DNA of 64,000 nt from Acidobacteriaceae bacterium KBS 146 (GCA_000688615.1 JHVA01000001.1:4881001-4945000); one strand, 5' to 3'. Counted from the first letter of the stretch, positions 38,638 through 48,538 are shown. Notes: generated by a model not told the origin, from the sequence alone. Translations and numbers: made by a program.

Positions 38638-39045
38638 CTAGGTACCGTAGCCTCGGTGTTTGAGTTGCAGCAGTTCGCTGTTGCTGGGCCACGAGATGGT
38701 CAGAAGAAAGGCTGAGTCCTGGATAGCTTCGACCTCGTGGGGAATCGATGCGCTCAAAGTCAGCAGGCTTCCTTCGCGCAACTGATGGCTCTTGCCCTGA
38801 ATGGAGAAGCGAATCTCCCCTTGGAGGACTTGAACCGAGAGGGTGCCGTCGGCATGATGCTCTTTCATGCGCGATTCGGGCTCCATCGTGATCAAGACAG
38901 TTCTGAAATCCTCTTTCTTGAAGAGCGTCTTTGCGTAATGACCCGCCTGCCATGGCTTCCTGCTCTGCGAGTCGGCAATCTCCTGCAGCAGATTGAAACT
39001 TGCGAAGTCATCGATCATAGTTCCGTCGTCTCGTGAAGTAGTCAT
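38638..39045 (-). CDS. Small cupin-domain protein
   Basis: 135 residues from the ATG at 39045, which has AGGAG seven bases upstream; an earlier in-frame start at 39171 is less likely. Cupin motif 1 is present (MKEHHADGTLSVQVLQGEI, with the His pair) and motif 2 is partly seen (LREGSLLTLSASIPHEVEA, with the final His). A single cupin barrel usually binds a metal and may be a sensor or small enzyme. No partner is evident, although it is the convergent neighbour of marR. Confidence 0.8.
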   Translation of the reverse strand: MTTSRDDGTMIDDFASFNLLQEIADSQSRKPWQAGHYAKTLFKKEDFRTVLITMEPESRMKEHHADGTLSVQVLQGEIRFSIQGKSHQLREGSLLTLSASIPHEVEAIQDSAFLLTISWPSNSELLQLKHRGYGT

Positions 39046-39161
39046 GAATCTCCTCTCTTCCAGTGAGCTCAACATCGTAAGCCTTTCAGACAGTTGGATG
39101 CCACCTGCCTGGCCATAAATGTTGGTCTCGTAAGAATGACGGTGTCCGGAAACCTTCCGGC

Positions 39162-40355
39162 TCAAATCCACAGAAAAGCCGGATTGTCGATATCTGTGAT
39201 GGCGCGAACGATCCGTTCGTTGACGTGCTGTCCATTGCTGCCGTTGGTGAAGAGGGCGATGGCGGTTCGGGAAGGCGGATCAGCAAGAATAAAGTTCTTC
39301 CAGCCGCCATTGTCTCCCCATTGCCATAGGTAGCTGGCTGATTCTGTCTTCTCGATGCCAATCCCCAGACCCCAAGAAAGCGCAGAGTTGATATGGGAGA
39401 CCGGTGTCCACATCAGAGTTCGTGTCGCGAGCGAGAGGCCAAGGATTGTGTCGGCCGGATCCAGAAGCGCGGAGAGAAAGCGCATGTAGTCATTGACGGT
39501 CGTGAGCAGGGAGAAGGCGACGTTAGGAACGAATTCATTAGGTGGAGGAGCCGAGGTGCGATTGAACTTCTTCATGAGTGCCGCCCCGATCTCCTCTTCT
39601 GTCCAGAAAGACAGGGGCTGTCCACTCCTCTGAACGATCTCAAATACGTCGATTGGAAGATCCCGGTTGTAGAAGGGATCGGTTCCCCTATGGCCTGCTA
39701 CAAGACGATCCTTTGCGTCAGCAAGCCAGAGGAAGGTGGAGGAGTGCATCTGGAGTGGTTTAAAGATCTGGTCCTGCATAAGAGACTCGAAACCGGCACC
39801 TGTGACATGCTCCACCACTCGTTGCAGATGGAAGAATCCCTCGCCTGAGTACCCGAAGCGGCTTCCGGGTTCGAACGCAGGTATCAGTTTTTGGTCCTTT
39901 TCCCAGCGCCAATTCGGAAGGCCCGTGGTATGCGAGAGCACGTGACGGATTGTGACTTGATCGCCCCACCTTCCGGTCAAAGCGTCCTCTTTGAGATATG
40001 CATTCAGCGGACGATCGAGGTCGAGCTGATTCTCTTGTGCAAGCCGAAGAACAAGACAGGCAAAGATGGGCTTGCCCAGGGAACAGCCAGGAAAGAGTGA
40101 TTGGGGTGTGATTGGGGCTTTCGTGTTGAAGTTGGCCACACCGGCATAGTGCTGCCACGTCGGTCTTCCAGGGCCGATCACGGCCATGCCGAGCCCGGGC
40201 AGCGTAGCAAGTTCCATGAGAGCGGGCAGTCGCGCCATTAAATCCCTGCCGGGTGGATGGATAGCAGCTTCGACTCTGCGAGTGGCCAGGGAGCGGATAG
40301 GCGTTAGAAGGGCGGCTGATGCTGAGGTCCCTGCCAGGAAAGAACGACGATTCAT
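39162..40355 (-). CDS. Exported class C beta-lactamase-like serine hydrolase
   Basis: 397 residues with a twin-arginine-like leader (MNRRSFLAGTSASAALL). The penicillin-binding fold shows the S-x-x-K motif in GCSLGKPI, a Y-S-G motif in FGYSGEGFFHLQ (replacing Y-x-N), and WGDNGGWKNF near the C-terminus in the place of the third motif. This group (beta-lactamase class C/EstB-like) often are esterases or D-amino acid peptidases rather than true beta-lactamases. It is divergent from the M20 peptidase gene with about 235 bases between. Substrate unknown. Confidence 0.86.
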   Translation of the reverse strand: MNRRSFLAGTSASAALLTPIRSLATRRVEAAIHPPGRDLMARLPALMELATLPGLGMAVIGPGRPTWQHYAGVANFNTKAPITPQSLFPGCSLGKPIFACLVLRLAQENQLDLDRPLNAYLKEDALTGRWGDQVTIRHVLSHTTGLPNWRWEKDQKLIPAFEPGSRFGYSGEGFFHLQRVVEHVTGAGFESLMQDQIFKPLQMHSSTFLWLADAKDRLVAGHRGTDPFYNRDLPIDVFEIVQRSGQPLSFWTEEEIGAALMKKFNRTSAPPPNEFVPNVAFSLLTTVNDYMRFLSALLDPADTILGLSLATRTLMWTPVSHINSALSWGLGIGIEKTESASYLWQWGDNGGWKNFILADPPSRTAIALFTNGSNGQHVNERIVRAITDIDNPAFLWI

Positions 40356-40591
40356 TTTTAACTAGCCTCATACCGCATGGAGATAGCCCGCACTGGTCAC
40401 GAGAGATGAGAGAGATACGGATGCCACTGCCGGAAGTTCCAGTGATCTGTTCGCAACAGAGTCTCATGCGTCTGAGAAGCGTGAATCAAACTGATTTATG
40501 GTCGTGCTGACTTCGAGCCGCGCTCCATTGCATACTTGAGTGGGGCAACATACTTATCCGGAACCAGGCTGTGAGAGGAGCAAAGGGATTC

Positions 40592-41983
40592 ATGTCAGAG
40601 AAAACAGGGGCGGCAATCGAGTTTGCGCGCAACAACCAGCAGCGTTTCGTTGAGGAGCTCAAGGCGCTTCTGCGTATTCCTTCGATCTCGACGTTGCCGG
40701 AGCACGCGGGGGACGTACGCAGGGCAGCTGAGTTTATAGCGTCAGAGCTTCGGCGGATCGGCATGGAGAATGTCCGCTTGATTGAAACCGCTACCAAAGG
40801 GCATCCCCTTGTCTATGCCGACTGGTTGCACGCTGCAGGCGCTGCGCCGACAGTTCTCTGCTATGGCCACTACGATGTTCAGCCGGCTGAGCCGCTCGAT
40901 GAATGGATAAGCCCCCCCTTCGAGCCCGCGGAACGCAATGGCAATCTCTACGCTCGAGGAGCCGTCGACGACAAAGGTCAGATGTGGATGCACGTTAAGG
41001 CGCTGGAGTCGCTGTTTACGGCGTATGAAGGAAAGCTGCCGGTCAATGTGCGTGTTCTTGTCGAGGGGGAAGAAGAGGTCGGTGGCGAGGGTGTGGCGTG
41101 GTTTGTGAGGGAACATCCGGAGGAACTTCGAGCCGATGTAGCGCTGGTAAGCGATACGGAGATGTTTGCGCCAGATCTGCCCACGATCTGCGTTGGGCTT
41201 CGAGGCATGATCTATACCGAAATCGAGGTTCGTGGCGCGAGCATCGACCTTCATTCGGGTATGTACGGCGGAGCGGCGCCAAATCCTTTTGTCGCACTTG
41301 CACAGATCATCTCGAAGCTTAAAGACGAGAACGGCCGCATTCAGATTCCGGGCTTCTACGACAGAGTGGCCTCGCCTTCTGCCGAGGAATTGAAGGCGTG
41401 GAAGGCGCTTCCTTTTAACGAAGAGCACTATCGTCAGACCGAGGTGGGCTCTCCAGAGCTTACCGGCGAACCCGACTACAGTGTGCTTGAGCGTACGTGG
41501 GCCCGCCCGACGCTCGATGTGCATGGAATGCCGGGAGGCTTCATCGGCGCGGGGGCCAAGACCGTAATTCCGGCAAAGGCGGTTGCAAAGGTCAGTATGC
41601 GGCTGGTTCCTGATCAGACGACCGATGAGGCGTTTGCGCAATACAAAGCGTTTGTGGAGTCGATCGCTCCGCGCGGCGTTGTGGTGACGGTTCGATTGAT
41701 TCATTCTGCCGAGCCTATTGTTGTTTCCACTGACAATTCGTTCATCAAGGCCGCGGTTTCGGCGATGCACGAGGTCTTTGGGACTGATACGGTCTTTGTC
41801 CGCGGAGGAGGCTCTATTCCGATCGTGGGAGATTTTGTGCGAGGCCTGGGGCTGCCCACGCTGATGATGGGATTTGGGCTTCCTGACGACAACCTTCATG
41901 CGCCGAATGAGAAGTTTCATCTGGCGAACTTCCACCGCGGAATTGAGTCGATCGTGCGATTCCTGTCGACGGCTGGAGGCTGA
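40592..41983 (+). CDS. M20-family metallopeptidase (dipeptidase-like)
   Basis: 463 residues from the ATG at 40592, preceded by AAAGGGA; a GTG 21 bases upstream is also in frame. M20 metal ligands are visible: His in CYGHYDVQP, Asp in GAVDDKGQM, Glu pair in EGEEEVGGEG, Asp in VSDTEM, and His near FHLANFHRG. The dimerisation lid (VRGASIDLHSGMYGGAAPNPF) lies in the middle. M20 enzymes hydrolyse dipeptides or N-acyl amino acids with two zinc ions. The stop overlaps the ATG of mobA in TGATG, showing translational coupling, though no shared pathway is obvious. Confidence 0.92.
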   Translation: MSEKTGAAIEFARNNQQRFVEELKALLRIPSISTLPEHAGDVRRAAEFIASELRRIGMENVRLIETATKGHPLVYADWLHAAGAAPTVLCYGHYDVQPAEPLDEWISPPFEPAERNGNLYARGAVDDKGQMWMHVKALESLFTAYEGKLPVNVRVLVEGEEEVGGEGVAWFVREHPEELRADVALVSDTEMFAPDLPTICVGLRGMIYTEIEVRGASIDLHSGMYGGAAPNPFVALAQIISKLKDENGRIQIPGFYDRVASPSAEELKAWKALPFNEEHYRQTEVGSPELTGEPDYSVLERTWARPTLDVHGMPGGFIGAGAKTVIPAKAVAKVSMRLVPDQTTDEAFAQYKAFVESIAPRGVVVTVRLIHSAEPIVVSTDNSFIKAAVSAMHEVFGTDTVFVRGGGSIPIVGDFVRGLGLPTLMMGFGLPDDNLHAPNEKFHLANFHRGIESIVRFLSTAGG

Positions 41984-42702
41984 TGAAGACCTGCGCGCTG
42001 GCAGGCTGCGTTCTGGCGGGAGGCCGCAGCTCCCGCATGGGACGGGACAAGGCACTCCTTCCGCTCGCCGGGGTTCCGCTGGTCGAGCGTGCTGTGTCGA
42101 GACTCCGGAGCCTTACTGCTGAGGTTTACATTTTGGGCAACCGCCCTGAACTCTTACGGTTCGCTCCTCTTCTTCCCGATCTTCGCCAGGATTGTGGGCC
42201 GCTGGGAGGCATGGAGGCGGCGCTCTCTGGCACATCGTGTGACTGGGTGCTGACCCTGCCGGTGGATATGCCCTTTTTGCCGGCAGCCCTACTGCAGCAT
42301 TGGGCGCGCGGTGTGCTCGAGCAGAAGACGGCAAGGGCTGCTTTCTTTGTGGTGGATTCTGTTCCGCAGCCGGCGCTTTGTCTTCTTCATCGGGAGATCT
42401 TGCCCTTTCTGTCCGGAGCAGCGGCTCAGGGAAGATTCAAGCTGTATCCGGTTCTGGAGGAGGCGGCACAGGCGTTGGCGGACCGCCAAGGTTTGGCGGT
42501 TGAGAGCGTTCTCAGATGCACCCCATGGAATCAGGCAGAAGCGCTTGCGCTGTTTGAACGACTCCGTGCAGCGAGCGGAGAAGAAGGAGGCCTTGAGCTT
42601 ACAGCGGCACAAAGATTGGCATCGCACCGATGGTTTGAGAATCTGAACACGCCGGAGCAGTTTGCTGAGGCGCGGACGCATGCGGATGCTTTGGGCGATT
42701 GA
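41983..42702 (+). CDS. mobA: Molybdenum cofactor guanylyltransferase
   Basis: 239 residues. The nucleotide-binding start CVLAGGRSSRMGRDKALLPLAG is the MobA signature; GPLGGMEAAL and LPVDMPFLP (Mg-binding DM) follow. MobA attaches GMP to molybdopterin to make the bis-MGD cofactor. The C-terminal 40 residues are more variable. It overlaps the M20 gene upstream by one base; no other moco gene is adjacent. A MobB-like P-loop protein lies 14 kb away at 56148. Confidence 0.88.
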   Translation: MKTCALAGCVLAGGRSSRMGRDKALLPLAGVPLVERAVSRLRSLTAEVYILGNRPELLRFAPLLPDLRQDCGPLGGMEAALSGTSCDWVLTLPVDMPFLPAALLQHWARGVLEQKTARAAFFVVDSVPQPALCLLHREILPFLSGAAAQGRFKLYPVLEEAAQALADRQGLAVESVLRCTPWNQAEALALFERLRAASGEEGGLELTAAQRLASHRWFENLNTPEQFAEARTHADALGD

Positions 42703-42761
42703 GAAAGGTTGTCGCCCTGTTTTCAGCGCGTTCAATGCAACAATAACGGAGAGGGAACTCA

Positions 42762-43778
42762 ATGGCTGGTGAACCAACCGATCGTCCGCAAGGGGTAGGT
42801 GGTGAGCAGGTACCGACGCGATCCGACAAGCGGGAGACCGTCCAGAAAGATGACACCGAAGGGTCGGAGCATGTCTCTGATGATCGTGTGAAGCGTTCCG
42901 CCAACGAACAGGTTCCTCTGACCTCGGAGGTCTCCCCTGAGGTGTCTCCTGTTGTCGAAGAGTTCATGGATCAGGCAGCGCAGCAGAACGAGGCAGCTGC
43001 GGAAGCCGTTCCAGAGCATCGTGACAAGCCAGGGCCTTACATCTCCTTTGAACATGTCTCCAAATCCTTCAATGGCTTCGCCGTGCTCGAAGACGTCAGC
43101 TTTTGCGTACTTCCGGGAGAGACACTTTGCATCCTGGGCCGGAGCGGTGTTGGAAAGTCCGTTTCTCTGCAGATGCTGATGGGTTTCTACAAGCCTGACA
43201 GTGGAACCATCCGCGTCGCGGGGGACGACATCACCGGTTACGACGAACGGCAGATGCAGCTGGTTCGCCGCAAGGTAACGATGGTCTTTCAGAATGGTGC
43301 GCTCTTCGATTCGATCACCGTCGGTGAGAATGTGGCTTTCCCACTGCGAGAACGCGGCGAACTTTCTGAAGAGCAGATCTTTCAGGTTGTGAAGGGACTT
43401 TTGGAGATGGTTGGCGTGGCGGGCATGGAGGATCTGTTGCCTTCCGATCTTTCCACCGGGATGAAGCGATCCGTTGCGATCGCTCGTGCGCTGGCGGCTC
43501 AGCCGGAAGCCATCCTCTATGACGAACCCACAACGATGGTCGATCCTCTCATGGCTCACCTGCTCGGCGATCTGATTGAACGGCTTAAGCAGCAGCTTCA
43601 TCTCACCAGCATCGTCGTCACGCACGACATGCGCTTTGCGAAGAAGTTAGCGGACCGTGTCGTCTTTCTTCACGCAGGAAAGGCTCATTTCTTCGGGACG
43701 ATGGAAGAGATGGAGAAGAGTGACGATCCTATTTTGCAGGAGTTCCTCCAACTGGACGAACTCGTCATGCCTGGATAG
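42762..43778 (+). CDS. ABC transporter ATPase, MlaF/Ttg2A-like, with long N-terminal extension
   Basis: 338 residues. The ABC domain begins near residue 92 (ISFEHVSKSFNG); Walker A GRSGVGKS, Q-loop MVFQNGALFDSITV, signature LSTGMKRSVAIARAL, Walker B ILYDEPTT and H-loop VVTHDMRF are complete. The pattern fits MlaF-type ATPases that energise phospholipid transport across the envelope. The first 90 residues are hydrophilic, Glu/Asp-rich and without domain, and are not usual for the family. No permease (MlaE) or MCE protein gene is next to it, so it may work with subunits encoded elsewhere. Confidence 0.88.
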   Translation: MAGEPTDRPQGVGGEQVPTRSDKRETVQKDDTEGSEHVSDDRVKRSANEQVPLTSEVSPEVSPVVEEFMDQAAQQNEAAAEAVPEHRDKPGPYISFEHVSKSFNGFAVLEDVSFCVLPGETLCILGRSGVGKSVSLQMLMGFYKPDSGTIRVAGDDITGYDERQMQLVRRKVTMVFQNGALFDSITVGENVAFPLRERGELSEEQIFQVVKGLLEMVGVAGMEDLLPSDLSTGMKRSVAIARALAAQPEAILYDEPTTMVDPLMAHLLGDLIERLKQQLHLTSIVVTHDMRFAKKLADRVVFLHAGKAHFFGTMEEMEKSDDPILQEFLQLDELVMPG

Positions 43779-44145
43779 TTAAAGCCAAGTAAAGGAAGAG
43801 AGTGTTGCCGCTTCGCACACGTCTTTCCATTATGCCTTGTTGCGCGGAAAAATGACATGCCACATAAGCGTCATTGGTCGACAGTTGTTTTTCCTCTAAA
43901 ACTAAAGTCGGCGTCAAGTTGCAGAGCTTCAAGCCTCCCGGTATCCTTGTTAACAACGGGCATGTGGGCCCGAATAAAAAAGAGAAGCTACCTCCCTCGT
44001 TACCAGCAACTAACGGCTTTCTAAGCAACTTTCTCTAACAGCCTTGAATCAAAACAAGAAGTAAAATTTCTTTTTTTTGTTGGTGGGTGGCCTGTATCCC
44101 GGTCGCTATTACCAACCTTTCCGAGCCTGACAACCTGGTTAGGGC
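43779..44145. other. 367-bp intergenic region
   Basis: AT-richer than its surroundings with several A and T tracts (for example TTTTTTTTG near 44076). It probably carries the promoter and a long leader for the glycosyltransferase gene. I see no convincing reading frame, hairpin with T-run, or known riboswitch pattern. Confidence 0.4.
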
Positions 44146-45672
44146 GTGAACTTTTTTATGGCGACTCCAGATTATTTACAACAGGTAATTGTATCGGGAC
44201 GAAAATCGACTATCAGAGGTAGTCGAGAGCAGTCGGCCTCTGTTGGGATTTTTCGTCGTCCATCGATGACCAGCCTCATTTGGGCATCGTTGGATCTACT
44301 TACGGTCTTAGTCGCAGGGATCCTTGCGTTGCGAATGCATGTCGCGATTCCATCCCAGATTTCTGCGTCGTTCGTCCTCTTCCGGCTCTTCCATGTTTCC
44401 GTTCATGCGCTTGTGCTGTACCTGTTGTGGTACGCGCTGTGCCTGATTTTTTTCTCGCGCTCGTATGGTTTGTATGGCCCCGTTCAGACACGCAGCGGCC
44501 TGCACGAGCAGCGCATGACGATGCAGGCATCGCTCACTGCCGGCCTCGTTCTCTGCGGCACGCTCTATCTTTCGAACGGCGCAGGTGTCTCGCGCACTGT
44601 AGTGATGCTGACGGTAGTTTTTTCAACCGTTCTGCTTTGCATGCGACGGGCGATTCAGAGAAGAAGCTTCTATCGCCGCAGCCTTGCGGGCATTGAGACC
44701 CGCAATGTTCTGATCGTCGGCGCGGGGCGAGTGGCGCATGCGCTCAGAAATCATCTGGAGTCTCTCCAGCACCTCGGCTTTCGGTTCAAGGGCTTCGTTG
44801 CTCTCACTGAGCGCGAAGCGGAGCTTGGTGACACCGATGTAATCGGTGATGTCCGCAACTGCCTGTCCCTTGCACGTTCTCTGTTTGTTGACGAGATCTT
44901 TTTCTCCGTTCCCGGGGACAAAAAACTTATTATCAGCATCGTCGAGGAAGCCCGTCAGGCTGGAATCGACGTCCGAGTCGTCCCTGATCTTTACGATGGC
45001 CTGGCGTGGAATGCACCGGTGGAATATGTCGGACAATTTCCGACGATTCCGCTGCATCGACGCGAGTTTCCGATCGGAGCGTTTCTTCTGAAGCGGGTGC
45101 TCGATATTACGCTCTCGTCGATTGCGCTGGCCGTGCTGTCCCCGATCATGTTCGCGATTGCCCTTGCGGTTCGCCTGGATTCCGAGGGCCCAATCTTCTA
45201 TAGGGCCCACCGGATCGGTCGCAAGGGCCGTACCTTTTCCTGCTATAAGTTCCGGACGATGGTTCAGGATGCGGACAAGTTGAAGGAAAAGCTCGCCCAC
45301 ATGAACGAGCGGGACAGCGTGCTCTTCAAGATCTCCAACGATCCGCGCATCACCCGCGTAGGGAGGCGTCTGCGGAAGTATTCGCTCGACGAGCTTCCGC
45401 AGTTCTATAACGTTCTTCGTGGAGACATGAGTCTGGTGGGGCCGCGGCCGCCGATCGCGCGCGAGGTGGAGCAGTACGATCTCGACCACCTTCGCAGGCT
45501 GGACGTATTGCCGGGAATTACAGGCTTGTGGCAGGTGGAGGCTCGTCAGGATCCGTCCTTCGACAGCTATATCTCCCTCGATACCGCATATGTCGATAAC
45601 TGGAGCCTGTGGCTGGATATGAAGATTCTCGCCCGTACGGTGGGAGTGGTTTTCGCTGGAACTGGAAGTTAG
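44146..45672 (+). CDS. Undecaprenyl-phosphate hexose phosphotransferase (exopolysaccharide priming)
   Basis: 508 residues; GTG at 44146 or ATG at 44158. Four to five hydrophobic segments in the first 130 residues, a Rossmann-like middle (NVLIVGAGRVAHALRNHL), another membrane segment (VLDITLSSIALAVLSPIMF) and the catalytic C-terminal domain with YKFRTMVQDADKL, KYSLDELPQFYNVLRGDM and VGPRPP motifs. This is the WbaP/WcaJ type that moves a hexose-1-phosphate onto undecaprenyl phosphate to begin extracellular polysaccharide. Other polysaccharide genes are not adjacent. nadE follows 41 bases later. Confidence 0.93.
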   Translation: MNFFMATPDYLQQVIVSGRKSTIRGSREQSASVGIFRRPSMTSLIWASLDLLTVLVAGILALRMHVAIPSQISASFVLFRLFHVSVHALVLYLLWYALCLIFFSRSYGLYGPVQTRSGLHEQRMTMQASLTAGLVLCGTLYLSNGAGVSRTVVMLTVVFSTVLLCMRRAIQRRSFYRRSLAGIETRNVLIVGAGRVAHALRNHLESLQHLGFRFKGFVALTEREAELGDTDVIGDVRNCLSLARSLFVDEIFFSVPGDKKLIISIVEEARQAGIDVRVVPDLYDGLAWNAPVEYVGQFPTIPLHRREFPIGAFLLKRVLDITLSSIALAVLSPIMFAIALAVRLDSEGPIFYRAHRIGRKGRTFSCYKFRTMVQDADKLKEKLAHMNERDSVLFKISNDPRITRVGRRLRKYSLDELPQFYNVLRGDMSLVGPRPPIAREVEQYDLDHLRRLDVLPGITGLWQVEARQDPSFDSYISLDTAYVDNWSLWLDMKILARTVGVVFAGTGS

Positions 45673-45713
45673 CCGCTGCTCCGCTGGAGCGCTACAAGCG
45701 GTAAACTACAGAA

Positions 45714-47390
45714 GTGAAGATAGCTCTGGCGCAGATCAATCCCACGGTGGGAGATTTCACCGGAAACACCAAAAAGATTCTTGAGTTCGCAGCTCGGGCC
45801 TCCGAACAGGGGGCAGAGCTGGTTGTCTTCCCCGAGCTTTCCGTTTGCGGATATCCTCCCGCCGACTTTCTGGAGAAAGACGCCTTTGTCGAGCGTGCCG
45901 TTGAGGCAGTCCATGAGATCGCTGCGTGGACCGCGGCTGCGAGCCACCCGTCCGTGCTGGTGGGTTCCGTTATGCCCGTGGCATCAAAGATCGGGAAGCG
46001 GGTCTCCAATGTTGCTGTCCTGTTGTCTGGCGGCAAAGTAGCTTTCGTGCAGCAGAAGATGCTGCTGCCGTTTTACGACGTCTTCGACGAGCAGCGGTAT
46101 TTCGAGCCTGCCAGATCCCAATCGCTTGCCTCTGTGGGCGAACAGCCTGTCGCCATCACGGTCTGTGAAGATGCTTGGAACGACAAAGATTTCTGGCCTC
46201 GCCAGCTTTATCCGGTTGATCCTGTCGACGCATTGATGCAGCAGTGGAAGGCTGACGCTGCCGCACTGGATGAGCATCCTCGGCTTATTCTGAATATTTC
46301 AGCTTCCCCCTTCTGTCAGGGAAAACCTGCCGTAAGGGAGCGGATGCTGGCCGCGATCGCGCAGCGCCATCGTGCCTTCGTGGTGCTCGTCAATCAGGTT
46401 GGCGGCGACGACGGGCTGGTCTTCGATGGGTCTTCGTTAGTGATCGATCCTGCGGGGAAGGTGGTTTCGCGAGCGGCGTGTTTTGCTGAGGACCTTGTAA
46501 TCGTCGATATTCCTAATGCCACGGAAGTTGCTCCGGGTCCCTGCGACGAGATCGCGGAGGTCTGGAAGGCTCTCGTACTTGGAACGCGTGACTACGTCCA
46601 TAAATGCGGCTTCAGCAAGGCGCTCATTGCTGTCAGCGGAGGTATAGACTCAGCCCTGGTCGCGGCGATCGCGGTGGAAGCGCTCGGGGCGGAGAATGTC
46701 ATTGGGATTGGCATGCCTAGTGAGTACTCTTCGCTTGGATCGATCGAAGATGCCCGCAAACTTGCCCGCAACCTGGGTATCCGTTTCGAGCTTCTTCCGA
46801 TTCACGACGTTTTTGAGCAGGGTCAGAAGGTGCTGGCTCCTCTCTTCGCAGGAACGCCATTCGGGCTTGCTGAAGAGAATCTTCAGTCGCGTATCCGAGG
46901 CACCTTGCTGATGGCAATCTCAAATAAGTTTGGCGCTTTGGTCTTGACCACAGGAAATAAGAGTGAGATGGCCGTGGGCTACTGCACGCTCTATGGCGAT
47001 ATGGTCGGAGCGTTGGCTGTGATTGGCGATCTCTACAAGACGCGTGTCTATCAGCTTGCGCACTACGTCAACCGGTCGGCCGAGGTTATTCCGCAGAATA
47101 CGATCGATAAGCCTCCGTCTGCGGAGCTGCGGCCCGATCAGCGCGATACGGACTCTTTACCTCCCTACGAGGTTCTCGATCCCATTCTGATGGACTATGT
47201 GGAGCGTTTTCTTTCTGCCGAACAGATCGCCCGGGAGCAGAAGGTGGATCTAGCCTTGGTACGTTCGGTGCTCAAGCTCGTCGAACAGAGCGAGTACAAG
47301 CGTCAGCAGGCGGCCCCTGTCCTGAAAGTTACCCAGAAATCCTTTGGAACCGGACGCAGGTTTCCCATTGCCGTCAAGGTTCAGGTCTAA
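45714..47390 (+). CDS. nadE: Glutamine-dependent NAD+ synthetase
   Basis: 558 residues with GTG start. N-terminal nitrilase-type glutaminase: Glu in VVFPELSVCGYPP, Lys in QQKMLLPFYDVFDEQRYF, Cys in TVCEDAWND. C-terminal synthetase with PP-loop AVSGGIDSALVAA, GMPSEYSS, and TGNKSEMAVGYCTLYGDM. It converts nicotinic acid adenine dinucleotide to NAD+ using glutamine. Size and domain order are standard for the fused form. Its stop is 46 bases before the DsbA-like gene. Confidence 0.96.
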   Translation: MKIALAQINPTVGDFTGNTKKILEFAARASEQGAELVVFPELSVCGYPPADFLEKDAFVERAVEAVHEIAAWTAAASHPSVLVGSVMPVASKIGKRVSNVAVLLSGGKVAFVQQKMLLPFYDVFDEQRYFEPARSQSLASVGEQPVAITVCEDAWNDKDFWPRQLYPVDPVDALMQQWKADAAALDEHPRLILNISASPFCQGKPAVRERMLAAIAQRHRAFVVLVNQVGGDDGLVFDGSSLVIDPAGKVVSRAACFAEDLVIVDIPNATEVAPGPCDEIAEVWKALVLGTRDYVHKCGFSKALIAVSGGIDSALVAAIAVEALGAENVIGIGMPSEYSSLGSIEDARKLARNLGIRFELLPIHDVFEQGQKVLAPLFAGTPFGLAEENLQSRIRGTLLMAISNKFGALVLTTGNKSEMAVGYCTLYGDMVGALAVIGDLYKTRVYQLAHYVNRSAEVIPQNTIDKPPSAELRPDQRDTDSLPPYEVLDPILMDYVERFLSAEQIAREQKVDLALVRSVLKLVEQSEYKRQQAAPVLKVTQKSFGTGRRFPIAVKVQV

Positions 47391-47436
47391 TACAGCTACG
47401 GTCGGATACGGCCAGAGACAAAGAAAGGTTTTGATT

Positions 47437-48516
47437 TTGAAGAGAGCTTATATCCTGTCCGCATTTGCGCCCTTTCTTGGCGCAGCCATCTTCGCTTCGG
47501 CGCAGGCGCCTGCATCTTCACCGCAAGCGGCCCCTGCACAGCAGACTGCTCCAGCACAACCAGCGTCTTCTACACGTGCTCCGCTTCAGCTGCAGACTCT
47601 CGATCCATCCAGCCATCCTGATCCCTTTCCTCCAGTGAACCAGAAGTACTTCACTGCGACGACTCCGACGGTAGCGACGGTCGATGCCTTCCTGAAGGCT
47701 CTTTGGGGCTATGATCCGGACCGTATCTGGCGGGTCGAGGCTATCCAGACGACCCAGGCTCCCGGCGTAAGCAAGATCGTTGTGTTTGTCTCCGATAAAA
47801 AGCCGAATGCCAAGGTAGCTTCTGCCTCGTTCTTCGTCACTCCGGACGGAAAGCATGCGATCGCGGATGCGTCAGGAATTATCAGCTTTGGAGCTACTCC
47901 CTTCGCCGATGCCCGCAAGACGCTGCAGGACCGCGCTGATGGCGCCCAGCGGGGAGCTGCCGGCAAGGACCTGATGCTGGTCGAGTTTGCGGACCTCCAG
48001 TGCCCGCATTGCAAGGAAGCGCAGGCCACGATGGACCGTCTTATTCAGGACTTTCCGAACGCGCATGTCGTGTTCCAGAACTTTCCCATCGCCGACATCC
48101 ACCCTTTCGCTTTCAAGGCAGCTACCTACGGCTATTGCATCACGAAGCAGAAGAACGACGCCTTCTTTCCATATGCCAACGATGTGTTCGATAAGCAGGC
48201 TGCTCTGACGCCTGCGACCGGGGACCAGACCCTGAAGGAAGCCGTCACGAAGGCAGGCCTTGATCCGGCAGCGATCGATGCCTGTGCGGCGACGGACGAA
48301 GCCAAGAAGGCAGTTGAGGCCTCAGTCAAACTCGGTCAGGATATCGGTGTGGAGCAGACCCCTATGCTGGCTATTAACGGACGCCTTCTTCCGCTTACCG
48401 CCAACCTGCCGTACGAGACGCTGAAGACGATCATCTCGTATCAGGCACAGCAGGATGGTGTAAGCACAGGCGCGGCCCCTGCCGCTCCTCTTCGCAGAGC
48501 ACCCAGCCTCAAGTAG
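47437..48516 (+). CDS. Exported DsbA-like thioredoxin-fold protein
   Basis: 359 residues from a TTG at 47437, with AAGAAAGG eight bases ahead; this start gives a normal signal peptide (KRAYILSAFAPFLGAAIFAS). A Pro/Ala-rich linker (about 25-60) and an N-terminal domain of about 110 residues (FLKALWGYDPDRIWRVEAI) precede the DsbA domain with CPHC in FADLQCPHCKEA, a helical insertion, and the cis-Pro region GVEQTPMLAING. It likely makes or shuffles disulfides in periplasmic proteins. The N-terminal domain suggests a thiol-disulfide regulator rather than simple DsbA. A terminator follows. Confidence 0.9.
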   Translation: MKRAYILSAFAPFLGAAIFASAQAPASSPQAAPAQQTAPAQPASSTRAPLQLQTLDPSSHPDPFPPVNQKYFTATTPTVATVDAFLKALWGYDPDRIWRVEAIQTTQAPGVSKIVVFVSDKKPNAKVASASFFVTPDGKHAIADASGIISFGATPFADARKTLQDRADGAQRGAAGKDLMLVEFADLQCPHCKEAQATMDRLIQDFPNAHVVFQNFPIADIHPFAFKAATYGYCITKQKNDAFFPYANDVFDKQAALTPATGDQTLKEAVTKAGLDPAAIDACAATDEAKKAVEASVKLGQDIGVEQTPMLAINGRLLPLTANLPYETLKTIISYQAQQDGVSTGAAPAAPLRRAPSLK

Positions 48517-48538
48517 CGTCTGCGCCCTTCGCCCTTGT

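Noticed and set aside
43765..44028. 87-codon minus-strand frame in the intergenic region
   Set aside because: No ribosome binding site, no recognisable features, and it overlaps the end of the ABC gene on the other strand.
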